The notes beneath the pieces were generated by a model. The model was not told the DNA's origin and did not search any database. It saw nothing but the letters and a program-made list of their open reading frames with translations. Below, piece after piece: positions 35,261-44,260 of a stretch of DNA of 64,000 nucleotides. Source of the stretch: Catenuloplanes atrovinosus. GTDB taxonomy: Bacteria > Actinomycetota > Actinomycetes > Mycobacteriales > Micromonosporaceae. The translations under genes were made by a program, and so were the position numbers. Position 1 is the stretch's first letter, and each line of letters starts with the position of its first letter. The stretch is from positions 3,369,001 to 3,433,000 of the forward strand of contig NZ_JAVDYB010000001.1 in NCBI RefSeq assembly GCF_031458235.1, in the 5' to 3' direction.

Positions 35261-36019
35261 TCAGAACGACGACACCACCTCGATCGGGCCCGCCAGGTGC
35301 GCGTTGAGCTCGACCACATCCTCCGCCGGAATCCACAGCTCGGCGATGTCCCGGCCGCCGGCCTGACGGCTCGGGTAGCGGCGGGCGAAGCCGGTGCCGA
35401 CGCGGAAGCGGGTCACGTGGCCGGAGCCGGACGCCTCCACGTTCCATTCCGCGGCGATCCGGGCCGCGTAGTCCTCGGTGAGCACCGGATAGAAGATCGG
35501 CTGGTCCGGCAGGCGGGGCGGGAACGCCGCATAGCCGGATTCGGCGATCAAAGCCAGTTCGGCGGGGCCGACCGGGCGCCAGAGCGTGGTGGTGCCGTCC
35601 GGGTTCTCCTCGCGGCCGGCGAGCAGCCGGGCGGTCAGCGCACCCACCGCGGGGTCGGGCGACTCCCCGAGCGAGGCGAGGAAGACCGCGGTCAGGCCGT
35701 CGGTGCCGTGCAGCCAGCGCCAGACGGCCAGGTTCGGGTGCGGCATGGCGGTGCAGGCCTCGGCGGGGGTGAGCATCGCGACCGCGCGGTCGAGCGTGGC
35801 GGCGTCGAGCGGGTACGACGCGGTGCCGCCGGCGTGGCCGAGGAGCGTGGCGAGGATGACCGCGGGCAGCAGCCCGTCGCCGACGTTGACGCGCGCGAAG
35901 TCACCGCCGGGCAGCATGATCGCGTGCGCCATCGGCGGCAGGTAGCCGGGGATCGCGTCCTCGAACCGCCGCCGCGCCGCGCCGATCTCCTCCGGCGTGG
36001 CCCATCGCTCGTCGCTCAT
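35261..36019 (-). CDS. Protein with 'ADP-ribosylation/crystallin J1'-annotated C-terminal domain
   Basis: A 252-residue protein. The C-terminal ~105 residues (LWRPVGPAELALIAESGYAAFPPRLPDQPIFYPVL, then RFRVGTGFARRYPSRQ and ELWIPAEDVVELNAHLAGPIEV) match a widespread small family usually annotated as ADP-ribosylation/crystallin J1. The N-terminal part (TPEEIGAARRRFEDAIPGYLPPM; PHPNLAVWRWLHG) is a helical extension of unknown role. No enzymatic residues are evident. The annotation name should not be read as proven activity. Confidence 0.7.
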   Translation of the reverse strand: MSDERWATPEEIGAARRRFEDAIPGYLPPMAHAIMLPGGDFARVNVGDGLLPAVILATLLGHAGGTASYPLDAATLDRAVAMLTPAEACTAMPHPNLAVWRWLHGTDGLTAVFLASLGESPDPAVGALTARLLAGREENPDGTTTLWRPVGPAELALIAESGYAAFPPRLPDQPIFYPVLTEDYAARIAAEWNVEASGSGHVTRFRVGTGFARRYPSRQAGGRDIAELWIPAEDVVELNAHLAGPIEVVSSF

Positions 36020-36023
36020 GGCG

Positions 36024-36518
36024 TCACCGTAACGGGGACAGCGTGATCCAGTACCGGCGGACCACGTCGGGCGGGGTGTCGAGGACGCCGCCGTGGCGTT
36101 CGATGAGGCGCGCGGAGGCGGTGTTGTCGGCGAGGCAGACCAGCAGCACGCGGTCCAGGCCGAGTTCGTCGCGCGCGTGGGCCAGCATCCGGGTGAGCGC
36201 CCAGCCGCCGAGGCCGCGCCGGCGGGCGGACGGGCGGATGCCGTACCCGATGTGGCCCATCGACGCGACCGCGCCGCTCAGCTCGTGGCGCAGCGCGATG
36301 CCGCCGAGCACCTCGGAACCCTCCACGATCCATCGGTACGTACAGTGCTGCGACCCGGCCTCCAGGCGCGCTATCCACGCGGCGAACCCGGCGGCCGTCT
36401 CCGGCCGGTCGATCGGCAGCAGACCGAAGCCGTCCTCGTGCGAGCCCGGACCCCACTCCCGGTGCGCGACCAGCCATTGCGCGTGCAGCGCGGTGGTGGG
36501 CGGGATCAGCTCCGGCAT
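36024..36518 (-). CDS. GNAT-family N-acetyltransferase
   Basis: A 164-residue acetyltransferase: the acetyl-CoA loop GYGIRPSARRRGLGGWALTRML and the later strand VLLVCLADNTASARLIERHGG are typical. It ends 4 bases before the ADP-ribosylation/crystallin gene on the same strand, so the two are probably co-transcribed. Substrate unknown. Confidence 0.92.
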   Translation of the reverse strand: MPELIPPTTALHAQWLVAHREWGPGSHEDGFGLLPIDRPETAAGFAAWIARLEAGSQHCTYRWIVEGSEVLGGIALRHELSGAVASMGHIGYGIRPSARRRGLGGWALTRMLAHARDELGLDRVLLVCLADNTASARLIERHGGVLDTPPDVVRRYWITLSPLR

Positions 36519-36548
36519 ACGGCGAACGATATCCGGCAGCGGCGCGGG

Positions 36549-36974
36549 TCAGTCCACGTTGCCGCTGCCGACGGACATCTCGATGTCGGCGACGGCGGAG
36601 CCGACCGCGAAGCAGAGCCCGCCGACCAGGCCGCCGATCAGCGAGTCGACGAGCGTGGCGGAGGCGTCGTTGCTGACGATGTTGAGCAGCAGCGGCAGGA
36701 GCAGCAGCACGACCGTGTTGACCACGCCGGCGGCCAGGCCCCAGAGCGCCTGCCGCCGCACGAACTGGGCCGGGGACGGCCAGGGCAGGATGCGCAGGGA
36801 CAGGTCGTAGACCGCCTCGACGCCGCTGTTGACGAAGCCGACGATCAGCGCGGCCGCGATCCACGCCCACGTCGACCCGAACGTCAGACCGTCCGCCACG
36901 GCCGCCACCACCAGCACCGACAGCGCGGGCAGCACCGAGGCCGGGACGATCGCGATTCTCGCGCGCCAGCTCAC
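36549..36974 (-). CDS. Small membrane protein
   Basis: A 141-residue protein with about four hydrophobic segments (VPASVLPALSVLVVAAVADGL, AWIAAALIVGFVNSGVEAV, NTVVLLLLPLLLNIV, and LIGGLVGGLCFAVGSAVAD). No family is recognised. The gene lies 30 bases upstream of the acetyltransferase and may form an operon with it. Confidence 0.7.
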   Translation of the reverse strand: MSWRARIAIVPASVLPALSVLVVAAVADGLTFGSTWAWIAAALIVGFVNSGVEAVYDLSLRILPWPSPAQFVRRQALWGLAAGVVNTVVLLLLPLLLNIVSNDASATLVDSLIGGLVGGLCFAVGSAVADIEMSVGSGNVD

Positions 36975-37087
36975 GAGCGCAAGTCTGGCAGCGCCGGGCG
37001 ACTCTCAGCCAGCGTTCACCTGAACACCCGGCGTCGCGCCGACAGCCTGAGGGGACGGCCGGATGAACCGGCGCCTAGGGTTTCGTC

Positions 37088-39841
37088 ATGCCGAGTGTGG
37101 AGTCCCGGACGACCGGCCTGGTCGGCAGGCGCGCCGAGCGCGAGCGGATCGACGCGGTCGTGGCGGGTGCGCGGGACGGGCGGGGCGGCGCGCTGGTGCT
37201 GCGCGGCGAGCCGGGCATCGGGAAGACCACGCTGCTCGACCACGCACAGCGCGCCGCCGGCGCCTTCCGGGTGGTACGCGTGTCCGGGTCCCAGTTCGAG
37301 GCGGAGCTGCCGTTCGCCGCGCTGCACGCGATGTGCGCGCCGCTGCTGGGCGCGCTGGACGCGATCCCGGAGGCGCACCGCGACGCGGTGCGGGCCGCGT
37401 TCGGCGAGGCGGAGACCGCGCCCGGCCTGTTCCGCGTCGGCCTCGGCGTGCTGCACCTGCTGGGCCACGCGGCGCGGGAGACCCCGCTGCTGCTGATCGC
37501 GGACGACGCGCAGTGGCTGGACGCCGCCTCGGCCCGGGTGCTGGCGTTCGTCGCCCGGCGGATCGGCGCGGAGCCGATCGCGGTGGTCGCCGCGACCCGC
37601 GGCCCCGGACCGGCCGGCCTGCTGGACGACCTGCCGGCGCTGGAGGTGCGCGGGCTGAGCGACGCCGAGGCGCGGGCGCTGCTGGCCGCGCCCGGCCACG
37701 GCCCGCTGGACGGGCAGGTCCGCGACCGGCTGGTGGCGGAGGCGCGCGGCAACCCGCTGGCGCTGCTCACGCTGCCCCGCGCCGGCGGCTTCGGCACCCC
37801 GGACGCACCGCTGCCGCACCGGATCGAGGAGGGCTACCGGGCCCGGCTGGACGGCCTGGGCGCGGACGCGCGGATGCTGCTGACCGTGGCCGGTGCGGAC
37901 CCGACCGGCGACCCCGGCGTGCTGTGGCCGGCCGCGACGCTGCTCGGCCTGGATCTGGCGGCGGCCGGTGCGGACGCCAGCCGCACCGGGCTGGTCACGT
38001 TCGCCACCCGCATCCGGTTCTGCCATCCGCTGGCCCGGTCCGCCGTCTACCGCGCCGCCGCCCCGGCGGCACGCCGCGCCGCGCACCGCGCGATCGCCGA
38101 GGTCACCGACCCGGTGTCCGGCCGGGACCGGCGTGCCTGGCATCGCGCGCACGCCTGCGCGGGCCCGGACGACGAGGTCGCCGCCGAACTGGAGCGCTGC
38201 GCGGACCGGGCCCGGTCGCGCGGCGGCATCGCGGCCGCGGCCGCGTTCCTGGAGCGCGCCGCGGCCATGTCCCTGGACCCGGCGGTACGCACGGCCCGCA
38301 CGCTCGCCGCGGTGGAGGCGCACCTGGATGCGGGCGCCACCGACGCCGCGGACGCGCTGCTGTCCACGGTGGACACGACGGACCCGGCGGAGGCGCGGGC
38401 GGCGGCGGATGACGCGGACGGGGCGGATGACGCGCACCCGGCGGAGACACGCCGCCTCGCCCGGGTGGATCAGCTTCGCGGCCGGATCGCGTTCCTCCGG
38501 CACGCCGACCTGAACGGCCCCGGCCTGATGCTCCGCGCCGCCCGCCGGCTCGCGCCCGTGGATGCCGCCGCCGCCCGCGAGTGCCGCCTCGACGCGCTCG
38601 ACATGGCCCTGGTCGTCGGCCGCCCCGCCGGCATGGTGGACGCCGTGCTGCGGGACAGCACCACGACCACCCCCCATCCCACGGATCTGCTCGACGTCCT
38701 GCACGCCCTGACCCATCCCGACCCGGCCGGCCGGACCCGAGCCGCCCACCTGCTGCGCGCCGCCGGCACCGCGACCTGGCTACGACACCCCGCGCTCGCC
38801 GTGGAGCTCGCGGCCGAGCTGTGGGACATACCCACCCACACCGCGATCATCGACCGGCTGCTGACCGCCGGTCGCGAGTCCGGCGCCGCCCACCTGCTGC
38901 GCCTCGCGCTGGCCCAGCGTGCCGGCGTCGCCGCCCTCTCCGGCGACCCCGGCGGCGCGATGGACGCGATCGCCGAGGAGGAGGCGATCGCGGACGCGAC
39001 CGGCGCGCCGCCGGTGCTCTACCCGCGACTGTTCCTCGCCGCCGTGCGCGGCCGTCCGGCCGAGGCAGCCGAGCTGTTCCGCACCGCCGCCCGGCTGTCC
39101 GCCACCGGTCACCTGGTCGCCAACGAGCTGCTGGCCGCCGCGATCCTGGCGAACGGCACGGCCGACTATCCGGCGGCGCTGGCCGCGGCCCGGGACGCGG
39201 TCGCGCGCGACGACCTGTTCATCGCCGGCGCCGCGCTGCCGGAACTGGTCGAGGCCGCGGTCCGGACCGGTGAGCACCGGGCCGCCGCGGAGGCGCTCGA
39301 CGCGCTCACCGCGCGGGCCACCGCGTACGGCACCCCCACGCTGCTCGGCATCGCCGCGTACTCGCGCGGGCTGGTAACCGGCGCCGAGGAGCACTACCTC
39401 GAGGCGATCTCGCTGCTGGACCCGGTGGAGTTGCGCATCTACCCCGCCCGCGCCCGGCTGCTCTACGGCGAGTGGCTGCGCCGGGCCGGCCGCCGCCGTG
39501 ACTGCCGGGAGCAGTTGCGCGCCGCCCACGACGTCTTCGCCGCCGCCGATGCGGAGGGCTTTGCCGCGCGCGCCGCCGCGGAGCTGCGCGCCACCGGCGA
39601 GCGCGTGTCCGCCCGGTCCGCGTCGATCTACGACAGCCTGACGGTGCAGGAGGTCTCGATCGCCCGGCTGGTCGCCACCGGTGCCACGAACGCCGAGGTG
39701 GCGACCACGCTGGTGATCAGCCCGCGGACGGTGGAGACGCACCTGCGCCGCATCTTCCGCAAGCTGGATCTCACCTCACGGCGGCAGTTGCGGTCCCATC
39801 CGGAACTCGCCGCCAGCTCTGCCAGCCACGGCACAGGATGA
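37088..39841 (+). CDS. LuxR-family regulator with AAA ATPase (LAL type)
   Basis: A 917-residue regulator. N-terminal ATPase: Walker [10 protein letters not shown] (40-48), Walker [13 protein letters not shown]. The middle ~500 residues are helical TPR-like. The C-terminus is a LuxR helix-turn-helix ([45 protein letters not shown]). Large ATP-binding LuxR proteins are transcription activators, often of secondary metabolism or sugar use. No obvious target is adjacent. Its 3' end overlaps the convergent membrane-protein gene by 71 bases. Confidence 0.93.
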   Translation: MPSVESRTTGLVGRRAERERIDAVVAGARDGRGGALVLRGEPGIGKTTLLDHAQRAAGAFRVVRVSGSQFEAELPFAALHAMCAPLLGALDAIPEAHRDAVRAAFGEAETAPGLFRVGLGVLHLLGHAARETPLLLIADDAQWLDAASARVLAFVARRIGAEPIAVVAATRGPGPAGLLDDLPALEVRGLSDAEARALLAAPGHGPLDGQVRDRLVAEARGNPLALLTLPRAGGFGTPDAPLPHRIEEGYRARLDGLGADARMLLTVAGADPTGDPGVLWPAATLLGLDLAAAGADASRTGLVTFATRIRFCHPLARSAVYRAAAPAARRAAHRAIAEVTDPVSGRDRRAWHRAHACAGPDDEVAAELERCADRARSRGGIAAAAAFLERAAAMSLDPAVRTARTLAAVEAHLDAGATDAADALLSTVDTTDPAEARAAADDADGADDAHPAETRRLARVDQLRGRIAFLRHADLNGPGLMLRAARRLAPVDAAAARECRLDALDMALVVGRPAGMVDAVLRDSTTTTPHPTDLLDVLHALTHPDPAGRTRAAHLLRAAGTATWLRHPALAVELAAELWDIPTHTAIIDRLLTAGRESGAAHLLRLALAQRAGVAALSGDPGGAMDAIAEEEAIADATGAPPVLYPRLFLAAVRGRPAEAAELFRTAARLSATGHLVANELLAAAILANGTADYPAALAAARDAVARDDLFIAGAALPELVEAAVRTGEHRAAAEALDALTARATAYGTPTLLGIAAYSRGLVTGAEEHYLEAISLLDPVELRIYPARARLLYGEWLRRAGRRRDCREQLRAAHDVFAAADAEGFAARAAAELRATGERVSARSASIYDSLTVQEVSIARLVATGATNAEVATTLVISPRTVETHLRRIFRKLDLTSRRQLRSHPELAASSASHGTG

Positions 39842-40193
39842 GCGCGGCCACGGTCACGGCGGTGACCGTGCCGTCGATCCAGGCGGTCAGCACCGCGCCG
39901 GGCAGGTGGAGGAAGAGCAGCGCCTGTACGGTCACCACGCCCTTGTGCAGCAGGATCAGTTCCCAGACGCCCCGCTGCGCGCGCGGCGCCCAGGCCAGGA
40001 GCACCCACAGCCCGGTGAACACCAGGTATGCGACGGTCCGCCAGAACTCGGTGAGCAGGTAGTCGTCCGGCGCGCTCGCGACGCGGGTGATGCCGTTCGC
40101 GAACGCGACCATGGTGGCCGCCGCGCAGAGCGCCAGCAGTGTCCGCCCGATCCGGTCCGCCGTGCGCGAGGGGGCGTGGGCCGCGATTGTCAT
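39771..40193 (-). CDS. Small membrane protein convergent with LuxR regulator
   Basis: A 140-residue protein with four likely helices ([68 protein letters not shown]). A clear ribosome site (TGGAGGA) lies just before its ATG, which supports a real gene. Its last 71 bases overlap the end of the LuxR gene on the other strand. Family unknown. Confidence 0.75.
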   Translation of the reverse strand: MTIAAHAPSRTADRIGRTLLALCAAATMVAFANGITRVASAPDDYLLTEFWRTVAYLVFTGLWVLLAWAPRAQRGVWELILLHKGVVTVQALLFLHLPGAVLTAWIDGTVTAVTVAALILCRGWQSWRRVPDGTATAAVR

Positions 40194-40277
40194 GGATGTC
40201 CTCCAGGGAAGCGTCGTCGTCGCATCGATGCTCCCCGCGGCGGCCCGCGCACCGCGTCGGTGAAAACTACGTACCTT

Positions 40278-41246
40278 TCACGGCGCCGGCTCCGGCGGCA
40301 GCCGGCTGGTCAGCCATTCGAGCTGGTGGGCGACGTGGAACGCGTCGCCGCCCTCGTGGCCGTTGAACGGGTACGGGTGGATCTCCTTGTCCGTGCGCGG
40401 CCCGCCGTAGGCGTTGAACGCCGCGTACGTGCCCTGCGGCGGGCAGACGTCGTCTCGCAGCCCGACGCCGAAGCACGCGGGTGCGACGGCCTGTGACGCG
40501 AACGTGACGCCGTCCATGTAGGACAGCGTGTCGTAGGCGGCCGGGGTGAGGTCGCGGCGGACGGCCAGGTAGGCGGAGATCTCCGCGTACGGCGAGGTGG
40601 TCACGGTGGACAGCGCGTGGTGGATGTCGCACAGGAACGGCGCGGTGACCAGCAGCGCGGCCAGGTCCGGCACCAGGCCGGCCACGGCCAGCGCGAGCCC
40701 GCCGCCCTGGCTGTTGCCGGCCACGGCGACCCGGTCCGCGTCGACGCCGGGCAGCGCGCGGACCGCGGCCACCGCGCGGACCGCGTCGGTGATCAGGCGG
40801 CGGTAGTAGTAGGTGTCCGGCGAGCCGATGCCCCAGGTGACCGGCCACGGCGCGTCCGGGACCGCGCCGGGGTCGGGGGTGTCGCCGCCGTTGCCGTACC
40901 GCCCGCCCTGGCCGCGCACGTCCATCAGCAGGTGCGCGTAGCCGGCGCTGACCCAGGTCAGCCGCTCGTGCGGGAAGCCGCGGCCGCGGCCGTACCCGGG
41001 GAACTCGACGACCGCGGGCAGCGTCACGTCCTCGACGAACGACGGGCGGGAGTACCAGGCGCGGATCGGGTGACCGCCGAACCCGGCGAACGACACGTCG
41101 AACGTGGAGATCAGGCGCAACCGGTTCGGGACCGGCTCGACGGAGAGCACGACCGGGCCGGGGCGGCGCAGCGACGAGGCCCAGAACCGGTCGAAGTCCG
41201 GTGGGACCGGGACGTCCGGCGCGTACTCCTCGAAGGTGTTGTTCAT
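40278..41246 (-). CDS. Acetylxylan esterase-like (CE7) hydrolase
   Basis: A 322-residue esterase of carbohydrate esterase family 7: VEFPGYGRGRGFPHE, DVRGQGGRYGNGGDTPDPG, the nucleophile motif AVAGNSQGGG (Ser179), the acid in GLRDDVCPP and His in NGHEGG. The family removes acetyl groups from xylo-oligosaccharides and cephalosporin C. It lacks a signal peptide, so it acts on imported oligosaccharides. Its ATG overlaps the LacI stop (ATGA). Together with the divergent importer and GH42 enzyme it makes an intracellular oligosaccharide utilisation set. Confidence 0.92.
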   Translation of the reverse strand: MNNTFEEYAPDVPVPPDFDRFWASSLRRPGPVVLSVEPVPNRLRLISTFDVSFAGFGGHPIRAWYSRPSFVEDVTLPAVVEFPGYGRGRGFPHERLTWVSAGYAHLLMDVRGQGGRYGNGGDTPDPGAVPDAPWPVTWGIGSPDTYYYRRLITDAVRAVAAVRALPGVDADRVAVAGNSQGGGLALAVAGLVPDLAALLVTAPFLCDIHHALSTVTTSPYAEISAYLAVRRDLTPAAYDTLSYMDGVTFASQAVAPACFGVGLRDDVCPPQGTYAAFNAYGGPRTDKEIHPYPFNGHEGGDAFHVAHQLEWLTSRLPPEPAP

Positions 41247-42238
41247 GGCGGCGGTGCCGTGGTCTCGCGCAGCACCAGCGAGGTGACGAAGTCGATGCGG
41301 TCGGCCGGCACCGGGACGCCGCGGGCCAGGTCGAGCAGCATGCGGGTGGCGGCGCCGGCCATCTCGCGCAGCGGCTGGTCGACCGTGGTCAGCGCGGGCC
41401 CGGTCCAGGCCGCGGTGGGCAGGTCGTCGTAGCCGATCACGGACAGGTCGCGCGGGACGGACAGGCCGAGCCGGGCGGCGGCGCGGAGCACGCCCATGGC
41501 CTGCATGTCGGAGCCGGCGAAGATCGCGGTCGGCCGGTCCGGCCGGTCCAGCAGCCGCACGCCGTGGAACAGCCCGGCGTCGGCGGTGAAGTCGCCGTAG
41601 CGCACCAGGTCCGGGTCGACCGGCAGGTCGGCGGACTCGTGCGCGAACCGGTAGCCGGCCACCCGCGCCTGGCTGCACAGCACGTCGCGCGGGCCGGTGA
41701 CGACCGCGATCCGGCGGTGGCCGAGCTCGATCAGGTGGCGGGTGGCGAGCAGGCCGCCGTTCCAGTTGTTGGCGCCGACCGTGGGCACGCGCGCGGACGT
41801 GGCGCTGTCGTCGTCGACGAGGACGACCGGGATGCCGCGCCGGGCGAGTTGGCGGTGCTGGGAGTCGGCGACCGCGCAGAGCACCATGATGATCCCGAGC
41901 GGGCGGCGGGACAGCAGGTGGTCGATGTGCGCGCGGTCGGGGCGGTGCCGGCCGTCCAGGTGGGAGACGACGACCGGCGTGCCGTCCGGGCCGGCGACCG
42001 CGCTGACGCCGCGCAGGATCTCCATCGCCCAGACCGAGTCGAGTTCGTGGAAGACCAGGTCGATGTGGCCGGCGGCGCGGCGGGCGGTGCGGCGCTGATA
42101 CTGGTGCCGGCGCAGGCTGTCCTCGACCCGCTCGCGGGTGGCGGCGGCGACGTCCGCGTGGCCGTTGAGCACCTTGGAGACGGTGGTGACGGAGACGCCG
42201 ACCTCTTCCGCGATGAACGCGATGGTGGGCTGGGTCAT
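41243..42238 (-). CDS. LacI-family transcriptional regulator
   Basis: A 331-residue repressor: helix-turn-helix TIAFIAEEVGVSVTTVSKVLNGHADVAAATRERV with hinge helix, and a periplasmic-binding-protein-like effector domain (HIDLVFHELDSVWAMEILRGV; VPTVGANNWNGGLLATRHLIELGHRRIAVVTGP; VPRDLSVIGYDDLP). It probably represses its own operon and the divergent importer through the two CGAAAGTTTCG-like palindromes at 42250-42262 and 42406-42416. The ATG at 42238 was preferred to a GTG 12 bases upstream. Confidence 0.94.
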   Translation of the reverse strand: MTQPTIAFIAEEVGVSVTTVSKVLNGHADVAAATRERVEDSLRRHQYQRRTARRAAGHIDLVFHELDSVWAMEILRGVSAVAGPDGTPVVVSHLDGRHRPDRAHIDHLLSRRPLGIIMVLCAVADSQHRQLARRGIPVVLVDDDSATSARVPTVGANNWNGGLLATRHLIELGHRRIAVVTGPRDVLCSQARVAGYRFAHESADLPVDPDLVRYGDFTADAGLFHGVRLLDRPDRPTAIFAGSDMQAMGVLRAAARLGLSVPRDLSVIGYDDLPTAAWTGPALTTVDQPLREMAGAATRMLLDLARGVPVPADRIDFVTSLVLRETTAPPP

Positions 42239-42249
42239 CGAAAGCCGCA

Positions 42250-42262
42250 CCGGAAGTTTCGG
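42250..42262. promoter_or_regulatory. Operator-like palindrome at the LacI gene
   Basis: CCGGAAGTTTCGG, palindromic with one mismatch around a central G, lies 12 bases before the LacI start codon. It matches the site at 42406-42416 in its TTTCGG half and spacing, suggesting autoregulation. Confidence 0.6.
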
Positions 42263-42350
42263 TGACGATCACAACCCATGATCAACCCCAAGAGCCATTG
42301 ACGGTACGAATAGAGCCTGTCTACACCCGATACGGACAAATATCGAGGCC

Positions 42351-42379
42351 TTGACATGCGTAAATGTCACGCCTAAATT
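42351..42379 (+). promoter_or_regulatory. Promoter of the Lpl-type importer operon
   Basis: TTGACA at 42351-42356, a 17-base spacer, and TAAATT at 42374-42379. The -35 box overlaps an inverted repeat TGACAT-gcgtaa-ATGTCA (42352-42369), a possible second regulator site. The predicted start site lies ~20 bases before the operator at 42406. Confidence 0.75.
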
Positions 42380-42405
42380 CCGGGCAGATATACCGGTGAT
42401 GTAAT

Positions 42406-42416
42406 CGAAAGTTTCG
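42406..42416. promoter_or_regulatory. LacI operator-like palindrome over the ribosome site
   Basis: A perfect 11-base palindrome CGAAAGTTTCG around a central G lies between the promoter and the permease ATG at 42425 and runs into the GGAGGGG ribosome site. It is a likely LacI operator and roadblock site, related to 42250-42262. Confidence 0.75.
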
Positions 42417-42424
42417 GAGGGGCG

Positions 42425-43372
42425 ATGACCACGCTGCTGAAGGCGCCGCCCACGGTCGCGCAGCGGCCTCCGAAACGCGCGAGACGACCGCTGTCCCGCG
42501 ACTGGCAGCTGTACTCGCTGGCCGTCCTGCCGCTGCTGTTCTTCGCGATCTTCAAATACCTGCCGATGCTCGGCAACGTGATCGCGTTCCGCCGCTTCCG
42601 GCCGGGCGGCAGCGTGTTCGGTGAGTACTGGGTGGGCCTGCGCTACGTGCGGATGTTCCTGGTCGACCCCACGTTCTGGCAGGTCTTCTCGAACACGCTG
42701 ATCATCGGCACGCTCACGCTGATCATCTGTTTCCCGCTGCCGATCGTGCTGGCGCTGATGCTCAACGAGGTGCGAATCCGGACGTTCAAGCGGTTCGTGC
42801 AGTCCGTGTCGTACCTGCCGCACTTCCTGTCGGTGGTGATCGTGGCGGGCATGGTCGGGCAGCTGCTGTCCGTGGACGGCACGGTGAACGCGCTGGTCCG
42901 GGCCGCGGGCGGGGAGGCGATCCCGTTCCTGCAACGGCCCGAGTGGTTCCGCACCATCTACGTGGCGTCGGAGGCGTGGCAGACCGTCGGCTGGGGCACG
43001 ATCCTCTACCTGGCCGCGCTGACCACGCTGGACGAGGACCTCTACGACGCCGCGAAGATCGACGGTGCCGGGCGGTGGCGGCAGACCTGGCACGTCACGC
43101 TGCCCGGCATCCGGCCGACCATGATGACGCTGCTGATCCTGAACATCGGCACGTTCCTGGCGGTCGGCTTCGAGAAGATCCTGCTGCTCTACAACCCGCT
43201 GACCTATCCGACCGCGGACGTCATACCCACGTACCTCTACCGGCTCGGCGTGGTCAGCGGCAACTTCAGTTACGGCGCCGCGATCGGGCTGTTCGAGGCC
43301 GTGATCGGGCTGATCCTGGTGTTCTCGGCGAACGCGATCAGCAAGCGCACGGTGGGGACGAGCCTGTGGTGA
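42425..43372 (+). CDS. ABC permease, LplB-like
   Basis: A 315-residue permease of the polysaccharide/oligosaccharide importer type (LplB/YtcP family), with N-terminal RDWQLYSLAVLPLLFFAIFKYLPMLGN, six helices and an EAA loop LYDAAKIDGAGRWRQTWHVTLPGI. It is the first gene of the importer operon. Its stop overlaps the GTG of the next permease (GTGA). Confidence 0.95.
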   Translation: MTTLLKAPPTVAQRPPKRARRPLSRDWQLYSLAVLPLLFFAIFKYLPMLGNVIAFRRFRPGGSVFGEYWVGLRYVRMFLVDPTFWQVFSNTLIIGTLTLIICFPLPIVLALMLNEVRIRTFKRFVQSVSYLPHFLSVVIVAGMVGQLLSVDGTVNALVRAAGGEAIPFLQRPEWFRTIYVASEAWQTVGWGTILYLAALTTLDEDLYDAAKIDGAGRWRQTWHVTLPGIRPTMMTLLILNIGTFLAVGFEKILLLYNPLTYPTADVIPTYLYRLGVVSGNFSYGAAIGLFEAVIGLILVFSANAISKRTVGTSLW

Positions 43373-44235
43373 CCTCGCCGGGCCGCCGCGCCTTTCACGT
43401 GCTGAACGCGATCATCCTGACCGGGGTCGTGGTGGTGACGCTCTACCCGTTCCTCAACATCGTGGCGCGCTCGTTCTCCCGGGAGGACGAGATCATCGCC
43501 GGGCGGGTCACGCTGCTGCCGCGCGGGTTCGACCTCACCACGTACCGCCTGGTGATGTCCGATGATCTTTTCTGGACCAACTATCGCAACACCGTCATCT
43601 ACACGGTGGTCGCCACCGCGATCTCGATCGTGCTGACCACCTGCTACGCCTATGTGCTGTCCAAGCGGCACCTGCGCGGCCGCGGCGCGCTGGTCGGCAT
43701 CGCGGTCTTCACCATGTTCTTCTCCGGCGGGCTGATCCCGAACTATGTGCTGATCAACGAGCTGGGCCTGCGGAACACGCTGTGGGCCGTGGTGCTGCCG
43801 AACGCGATCAACGTGTTCAACCTGCTGGTGATGAAGGCGTTCTTCGAGAGCCTGCCGGTCGAGCTGGAGGAACAGGCCGCGGTCGACGGGCTCGGCACGT
43901 ACGGCATCCTGCTGCGGATCGTGCTGCCGCTGTCCAAGGCGATCGTCGCCACGATGGTGCTGTTCTACGCGGTCTCCTACTGGAACTCGTGGTTCACCGC
44001 GTTCCTCTACCTGGACCGGGCCGAGCTGTTCCCGGTCACCGTCTACCTGCGGAACCTGATCGCCGGCGCGACGGACGCCACCTCCACCGGCAGCGTCGAC
44101 ACGGACGTGGCGCAGGTCGCGGCCAACATCAAGGCCGTGACCATGGTGCTGACGGTCGTGCCGATCCTGACCATCTACCCCTTCGTCCAGCGCTACTTCG
44201 TATCCGGGGTCATGCTCGGCGCCGTCAAGGGCTGA
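43369..44235 (+). CDS. ABC permease, LplC-like
   Basis: A 288-residue permease: FHVLNAIILTGVVVVTLYPFLNIVARSFS, SGGLIPNYVLINELGLRNTLW and the EAA loop ELEEQAAVDGLGTYGILLRIVLPLSK. This is the partner of the LplB-like permease. It starts with GTG overlapping the previous stop. Again no ATPase gene is present, so a shared ATPase encoded elsewhere is expected. Confidence 0.95.
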   Translation: MTSPGRRAFHVLNAIILTGVVVVTLYPFLNIVARSFSREDEIIAGRVTLLPRGFDLTTYRLVMSDDLFWTNYRNTVIYTVVATAISIVLTTCYAYVLSKRHLRGRGALVGIAVFTMFFSGGLIPNYVLINELGLRNTLWAVVLPNAINVFNLLVMKAFFESLPVELEEQAAVDGLGTYGILLRIVLPLSKAIVATMVLFYAVSYWNSWFTAFLYLDRAELFPVTVYLRNLIAGATDATSTGSVDTDVAQVAANIKAVTMVLTVVPILTIYPFVQRYFVSGVMLGAVKG

Positions 44236-44260
44236 CCCCGCCCTGGTGTGAAAGGCCGTC

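Noticed and set aside
35261-36019. An ADP-ribosyltransferase toxin
   Set aside because: The family label includes ADP-ribosylation, but no R-S-E or H-Y-E triad is seen and the neighbours are housekeeping-like; no toxin context.
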